Source: an uncultured Acidimicrobiaceae bacterium
Lineage (GTDB): Bacteria; Actinomycetota; Acidimicrobiia; Acidimicrobiales; RAAP-2
Reading direction: 5' to 3'
Assembly (NCBI GenBank): GCA_903873395.1
Contig: CAIQOJ010000124.1
Coordinates: forward strand, 1 to 64,000
Length of the DNA stretch: 64,000 nucleotides
Positions 59,801 to 64,000 of the stretch are shown here, piece after piece (position 1 is the first letter of the stretch; each line of letters opens with the position of its first letter). Made by a program: the position numbers and the translations under genes. The notes under the pieces are model-generated. The model was not told the origin of the DNA and did no database searches. It worked only from the letters and a program-made list of their open reading frames with translations.

Positions 59801-60184
59801 CGTCGTGCCTTGGGTGCCCCACTGGGAGCCGTAGAAGACGAGGTAGATGCTGGGCGTACCTGTTGTCACCCCGACACCTCCCACACCACCGCGATAGATC
59901 AGAGGGTTCGTCGTTGTGGCTGCACCAGCAGCGGCATGGACGGCAGGGCGTCCGCGCAGGCCGACCCAGCCATGGCGGTAGCGATGCCCAATCGATGGAT
60001 CAACTGCCGAGTTGCCGGAAGCCGGAGCGCTCGCCACGGTAGCCGGACTGGCGGACGAAACAGCAGCCCCTGCCGGCGCCGCTGTGGCCAGTGCCCCGAC
60101 GACGACCACGACCGCAAGGGCGGTCGACCGTGCCACCTTGGCCACGTTCGTCTTCGCTGGGGAGTGCCCTACTCGCATCAACAT
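56879..60184 (-). CDS. Large secreted protein: N-terminal protease-like domain plus eight putative Ig (He_PIG-like) repeats
   Basis: Signal peptide; EGHEYAETVTDQFPAGGWTDSTGAENGDKC; eight copies of TWSATGLPxGLxIxxxTGxIxGTPT...TFTWTVxN. Confidence 0.87.
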   Translation of the reverse strand: MLMRVGHSPAKTNVAKVARSTALAVVVVVGALATAAPAGAAVSSASPATVASAPASGNSAVDPSIGHRYRHGWVGLRGRPAVHAAAGAATTTNPLIYRGGVGGVGVTTGTPSIYLVFYGSQWGTQGTTTVGGRTYATFTGDTKSVAPLLQEFFAGLGTAGETWSGVMTQYCQGGLTGATTCPAGTVHVGFPTNGTLSGVWEDSSVASPAQATGAQLAAESQTAAAHFGNTTAASNRNVQYVIVSPSGTHPDGFNTTAGNFCAWHDYSGDTSLGVVSQPNGPTTFTNLPYIPDMGASCGQNFVNAGAAGTLDGVTIVEGHEYAETVTDQFPAGGWTDSTGAENGDKCSWITAGATGGAQNVTFATGSFAMQATWGNDGASGAGACQISHAYVTSSVVSVTNPGAQSGTTGTSSSLQMVASDSASGQTLTWAATGLPAGLTIGSSSGLISGTPTAAVWNAPVTVTSTDGFGTVGTTSFTWTVASPGGNTVTVVAPPSVASSTAMAISPVQPSAADTQVGQTYTWSASGLPSGLSINATTGAISGVPAFPTSTTATVTATDAAGFAGSAQILWTVNNKVTVSNPGPLVSAPSVAITPIQLVASDSASGQTFTWSATGLPSGLSIDPSTGIVSGSPTSAGSSTAVVTATDTTSAAGSASFTWTISDVIVVTNPGAQSSISGAAVVGLVSSATDSAAGQTLTWSATGLPAGLVINSATGTISGTPTTACACSVTLTATDTTTAFGKATFTWTVTNAVSVTSPGAKSSATGAAIASLTLPVSDSSSVATIASWSATGLPTGLAINATTGTVTGTPTTAGIYSVTIKATDSAGFAGSASFSWTIANTVTVTAKAAQTSTTGTAISTVTNSATDSQSGQTFTWSATGLPTGLSISSSSGSITGTPTAPCSCSVTVKATDKTGASGTTVITWTVNNRVTVSSVSAQASTSGKAVTSVTARATDSQSGQTFTWSATGLPAGLTIGATTGTMSGTPTAACSCAVILTATDTSGAKGTTTFTWKVSNTVTVTSPGSQSTALATSVSLQIKGTDSATGQTLTWTATGLPAGLAMASSTGLITGKPTAAGTASVTVKATDTSGASGSVTFTWTTK

Positions 60185-60418
60185 GCCCTTCTGACTGTCA
60201 TCGCCCTCGGCTCATACACGTCGGACCTGGGAAACTGCGCAGTGCCGGATGGCCTCGGTGCTCGCCTGCTCATCTCATCGTATTCCCGCGAACCCGCTCC
60301 CGAACAGTTGGAACCGAGTTGCGACCGTTCCGCACCGCTCTATGCGTCTGGTTGTTCACCAACCGTGAAAACAACCCGGGAAACGGTTGCGAACGACCCG
60401 CAGAACCAGGTCAGTTGG

Positions 60419-62773
60419 TCAGTTGGCGACCAAGCCGTGGCGCCCGGAGCCCGGAGCGCTCATCGACGTGGATTCGGGCCGGCCGTCGTCGGTCGGACGT
60501 GCACCAGGTCCCCGCTTCACCTGAGCTTCGGGTCGGCCATAGAGGTACCCCTGCGCCAAGGTCCAGCCCGCCTCGACCAGGATCTGCGCCTGATCTTCTG
60601 TTTCGACACCCTCAGCCACCGTCTCGAGTCCCAGTCCGTTAGCCAATCCAGCGAGACCTCGCACCAGGGCCAGTGCTCCCTCGTCACCCGACGACAGAGC
60701 AGTAACGAACGATCGATCGAGCTTCAGTCCGGTGACCGGCAGGTCGCGCAGGTTCGACAGCGAGGAGAAACCAGTTCCGAAGTCGTCTACGTGGATGCCC
60801 ACGCCGAGTTCGTGCAACTCGACCAAGGCTCCTCGGGCCAGGTCGGTGAGCCGGAAAATGGCGGTCTCGGTGAGCTCAAGGATAAGTCTGCTCGGTTCGA
60901 CGCCCGTGGACCGAAGTGCAGCTTTGACCGAAGCGAGCCACGCATCGTGGGCCAGTTGGACCGCCGAAACGTTGACCGACACCGCAGGGATGTCGGGGCG
61001 GGCCACCAGCAGGGCACATGCCTGGTCCAGGACGGCCTGCCCCAGAGGGATGATCAGCCCGGTCCGCTCGGCGGCCGGGATGAACTCGACGGGAGGGACC
61101 AGGCCGCGATCAGGGTGGATCCACCGAACCAGGGCTTCGTATCCACAAATGGCCCCGTCGTACATCTGGACCTGAGGCTGGAAGTAGGCGACAAACTCGT
61201 TGCGTTCCAGGCCGACTCGCATAGCGTGCTCGAGGGTCAACAATCCGCCCTCGTCACCGTCGAGGTCTTCGAAGACCTTCCAGCCCCGACCGCCCTCGGA
61301 AAGCGCAGCCACCAGGGCGAGGTCGGCATCGCGCAGGAGTCCCTCGGCCGTTGTGCCCGCCGACCCGACAGCGACGCCGATCGTCCCGCTGCGTGCCATG
61401 CGTTTGCCACGCACCTCCCGCTCGGCGGCGATCACTGCGGCTACCCGATCTGCCAATTCGCTGAGTTCTACGACCCCGCGCAACCCGGGAACCACCATGA
61501 GCAGTCGCTCACCGTCGAACCTGCCCAGTTCACCTCCGCCAGGAACCAGTTCAGCCACGTCATCAGCGATCTGGGTCATGACCTCGTCCCCCGCTCGGTA
61601 ACCCAGGGAGTGACGAACCAAGGCGAACTGGCTGACATCGATGAAGAGTGCGGCGACAGCGATACCAGGCGAGGAGCCTTCGAGAAGGTTGCGGAGATGG
61701 TCAATCATCCACTCCCGACTGCGCAGGCCGGTGACGGCATCCACGTCGATCTCATCCTGGAGTACCTCGACTGCCTTACGGTTGGCCGCCATGGCGGCCA
61801 CCAAGATCCAGGTGCCCACCGGCAGCGCCACCAAGAACAACTGCACCGTCAAGATGACGTGGAGCATGGTCTCGGTCGATGCGTGAACCACGGCGAACGG
61901 ACCGAGGTCGTGCGTGGTTCCGGCGGCCATCCCCGACACGGCGATGAACAAGGTGACGGCCACGGTCAACTGAGAGAACCGAACGGCAAGAACGACGAAT
62001 GCCGGGATGATCAGGAAACCGAGGCCGAGGTAGAGCAGTCCCGGGGGTTCGAAGAACGTGGCGCCGACAAGTGCAGCCACCGCAAGCGTGGCGGCAACAC
62101 CCGTCTTGATGTTCCGCCGACTGAACAAGGGCCATGACGTCCGATCGACGACCAAGACAATCAATGGCACGACCACTGCTCCACCGATGACGGTCGAGAG
62201 TCCGACACATACCGCAGGCAAGGTTTGAGACCCTCGTGCGAACGAAGACACCGCTGCGAGGCCTGGGCCGACAAGTGAGCGGATCCCTCCCGCAACGTCG
62301 AGAACGGCGACGAACGCTATGGCGTCGCGGATGGCCAGGAAGGGGATGCAGCGGAGCCTTCGGAGGGCAAGAGCGGCCAAGACCACAACAACAAGGTCGC
62401 TGACGGCACGGACCCACGATCCCAATGGAGTCCAACCCCCGTGAATGGAAGCGAAGTACGTGGCGGCCACGAGCGCTACCGAATACGTCCACCACCGCCA
62501 CGGAGAAACGACCACTAGGGCGCCGATCGCAATAGCTCCATACCAAACGGTGAGGTTCCCTTGCGAGCCAAACTCCGGCCAGCCGAGCAGCAGACCGAGA
62601 ACGGCTGCCGTCGACGCGAGCAGGATATCCATGGCCACGATCACCAGTCGGCTCGGGCCCGCCTTCGCAACCTCTGCGGGACCCTCCATCGCGACTGCCA
62701 CCGGTGTGCTGGTCATCGAGTTGTCCAGCGCGTTCTGTCGCATGGACCCAGGGCACACGACCACGACGTCCAC
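60419..62773 (-). CDS. Membrane GGDEF-EAL protein, probably with degenerate GGDEF and active EAL
   Basis: Multiple N-terminal TM helices; DVDAVTGLRSREWMIDHL...GRFDGERLLMVVPG (degenerate signature); GYEALVRWIHPDRG...ILELTETAIF...HVDDFGTGFSSLSNLRDLPVTGLKLDRSFV. Confidence 0.93.
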   Translation of the reverse strand: MDVVVVCPGSMRQNALDNSMTSTPVAVAMEGPAEVAKAGPSRLVIVAMDILLASTAAVLGLLLGWPEFGSQGNLTVWYGAIAIGALVVVSPWRWWTYSVALVAATYFASIHGGWTPLGSWVRAVSDLVVVVLAALALRRLRCIPFLAIRDAIAFVAVLDVAGGIRSLVGPGLAAVSSFARGSQTLPAVCVGLSTVIGGAVVVPLIVLVVDRTSWPLFSRRNIKTGVAATLAVAALVGATFFEPPGLLYLGLGFLIIPAFVVLAVRFSQLTVAVTLFIAVSGMAAGTTHDLGPFAVVHASTETMLHVILTVQLFLVALPVGTWILVAAMAANRKAVEVLQDEIDVDAVTGLRSREWMIDHLRNLLEGSSPGIAVAALFIDVSQFALVRHSLGYRAGDEVMTQIADDVAELVPGGGELGRFDGERLLMVVPGLRGVVELSELADRVAAVIAAEREVRGKRMARSGTIGVAVGSAGTTAEGLLRDADLALVAALSEGGRGWKVFEDLDGDEGGLLTLEHAMRVGLERNEFVAYFQPQVQMYDGAICGYEALVRWIHPDRGLVPPVEFIPAAERTGLIIPLGQAVLDQACALLVARPDIPAVSVNVSAVQLAHDAWLASVKAALRSTGVEPSRLILELTETAIFRLTDLARGALVELHELGVGIHVDDFGTGFSSLSNLRDLPVTGLKLDRSFVTALSSGDEGALALVRGLAGLANGLGLETVAEGVETEDQAQILVEAGWTLAQGYLYGRPEAQVKRGPGARPTDDGRPESTSMSAPGSGRHGLVAN

Positions 62774-63130
62774 TGCTTTCGTTGCACTACGAGCGCCATC
62801 ATGACCCCCCCCCAGGGAGACGACAGCGCTAGCGGGCCCCGTAGCGTTGACGTCTCTTTTCCAAAACTACCGATCTGATGACGCGCTACGCAAGGCTGTT
62901 CTCGGGATAGCCCGAAAGCCCTCGCCGGGTAGTCCCTTACCCTCGATGGCCATGGAACTCGGAGGCCATTCTGGAACACCCCGTCGCCATGCTCGGCAGT
63001 TCATGATCCGCCCCGCCCCCTAATGACCCCCCGCCCGATGACGGAATGACCTGCCCTCACGTCCAGAGGTCATCCCGACACGAAGCACGGCATCACGGTC
63101 GCCTCGACGCTGGATCCTCTCTCTGGTCTC

Positions 63131-63173
63131 ATGAGGTCTAGTCCCACGAGGTCTGGTCCCAGGAGGTCTCGAC
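63131..63173. repeat. 15-bp tandem repeat (acgaggtctggtccc), about 3 imperfect copies
   Basis: atgaggtctagtccc / acgaggtctggtccc / aggaggtctcgac, in a gene-free stretch. Confidence 0.8.
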
Positions 63174-63722
63174 GTCCGTTCCTGGCGCCTGTGCCAAAGC
63201 CCATCGGGCTCTGGCGCATCACTGGGGTCCATGCCCACGTGGGGTCGCTATCCACATGAGGTAACCCGCTGGTGGTTTGCCGCACCAGTGGTTGCATGCG
63301 CCGACATCGCATGGGTCGTCGCAAGGTGAAGCACCTCGCGTTAGGAGACATCACCTGCCTCGTCACCGGATCGTGCAGCAGACCCATTTGATCTCGGTCA
63401 ACCTCGATAGTGCTGGGGCCTAAAGTACGGGTGAGTTGAAAACATCCCCATTGGCCTCTCGGGTCCCGGAGCAGCGTGTGTGCGACAACACTGATGGGCT
63501 CACGACACGCTTCACAAGAGAGGACCGATTGCGCCCAGCCTGTGATCCAGGCGCATGGGGACGAATCGCCAGCCCAGCAGTGGGGCCGACGCTGCGGGGA
63601 ACATGCATTGGCCTGCATCACCGACACACGGCCAGACCGATCCGCCCTGTCGAGAGGCCCGGGCGTGCCATTGGGCGTCGCTACAACTGTGGCTCGGACT
63701 TCCCAACTACCCACGAAGGACT

Positions 63723-64000
63723 ATGAGCACCGAATCCGCACTTCCCGACCACCCAACGACGGACGGTGCATCCGACGACGGACCCGAAGTCCGATCGCAT
63801 CAGGACTTCGGACCCGCCGACCTTTGTGTAGTCGTCTGCACCTACAACGGAGCACAGCGCATCGGGGCATGTCTGGCCGCACTCATGGCTCAAGAAACCT
63901 CCGTGGAGATCGTGGTTGTCGATGACGGATCACATGACGGAGTGGCTGAGGTGGCAGCCGCATTCGACGTCACGGTCGAGGTCTTGTCCGAGAACCAAGG
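63723..64000 (+). CDS. Glycosyltransferase family 2, N-terminal part (truncated by window end)
   Basis: ATG 63723 after a GAAGGA SD: ...DLCVVVCTYNGAQRIGACLAALMAQETSVEIVVVDDGSHDGVAEV...; frame open to window end; absent from ORF track. Confidence 0.88.
   Translation, partial: MSTESALPDHPTTDGASDDGPEVRSHQDFGPADLCVVVCTYNGAQRIGACLAALMAQETSVEIVVVDDGSHDGVAEVAAAFDVTVEVLSENQ

Noticed and set aside
59624-62137. 837-aa plus-strand ORF
   Set aside because: Antisense to the convincing GGDEF-EAL and Ig-repeat genes; GC-rich shadow ORF with no domain
63070-63714. 214-aa minus-strand ORF in the gene-poor stretch
   Set aside because: Composition typical of non-coding high-GC frames, runs through the 15-bp tandem repeat, no recognisable domain

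Overview
High-GC actinobacterial chromosomal DNA, with an Acidimicrobiia-like feel. I name no species because none can be supported from sequence alone. I see about 56 protein-coding genes and no rRNA, tRNA, CRISPR array or insertion sequence. Main blocks: (1) 3' end of aceE, a small HhH-GPD protein and thiE. (2) A rearranged SUF Fe-S assembly locus with two divergent sufC copies: sufC-sufS-sufU on +, and sufB / small 4-Cys protein / sufD / Rieske / sufC on -, with an LCP gene between them. (3) Secreted BNR/sialidase-like protein, oligopeptidase B, assorted hydrolases, mutY, a methylsuccinyl-CoA-dehydrogenase-like ACAD, a DUF885 protein, NlpC/P60 and lgt. (4) A five-gene minus-strand cluster (41458..37151): MauD/TlpA-like thioredoxin, unknown protein, MauE-like membrane protein, a Tat-type Cys-rich protein fused to 42-aa propeller-like repeats, and a CcdA-like membrane protein. 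This is my best candidate for an undescribed system. (5) A steroid/lipid catabolism cluster (SDR, acyl-CoA synthetase, GNAT, hotdog thioesterase, crotonase, FadA5-like thiolase) bracketed by two KstR-type operators (TnnAACnnGTTnnA). (6) A c-di-GMP/phosphorelay block next to a 1101-aa secreted protein with eight Ig-like repeats. Cross-cutting patterns: TANNNT-N6/7-start leaderless promoters, small tandem repeats in 3'-3' junctions, and a 16-mer shared between intergenic regions. Family assignments come from motif recognition; no searches were run.
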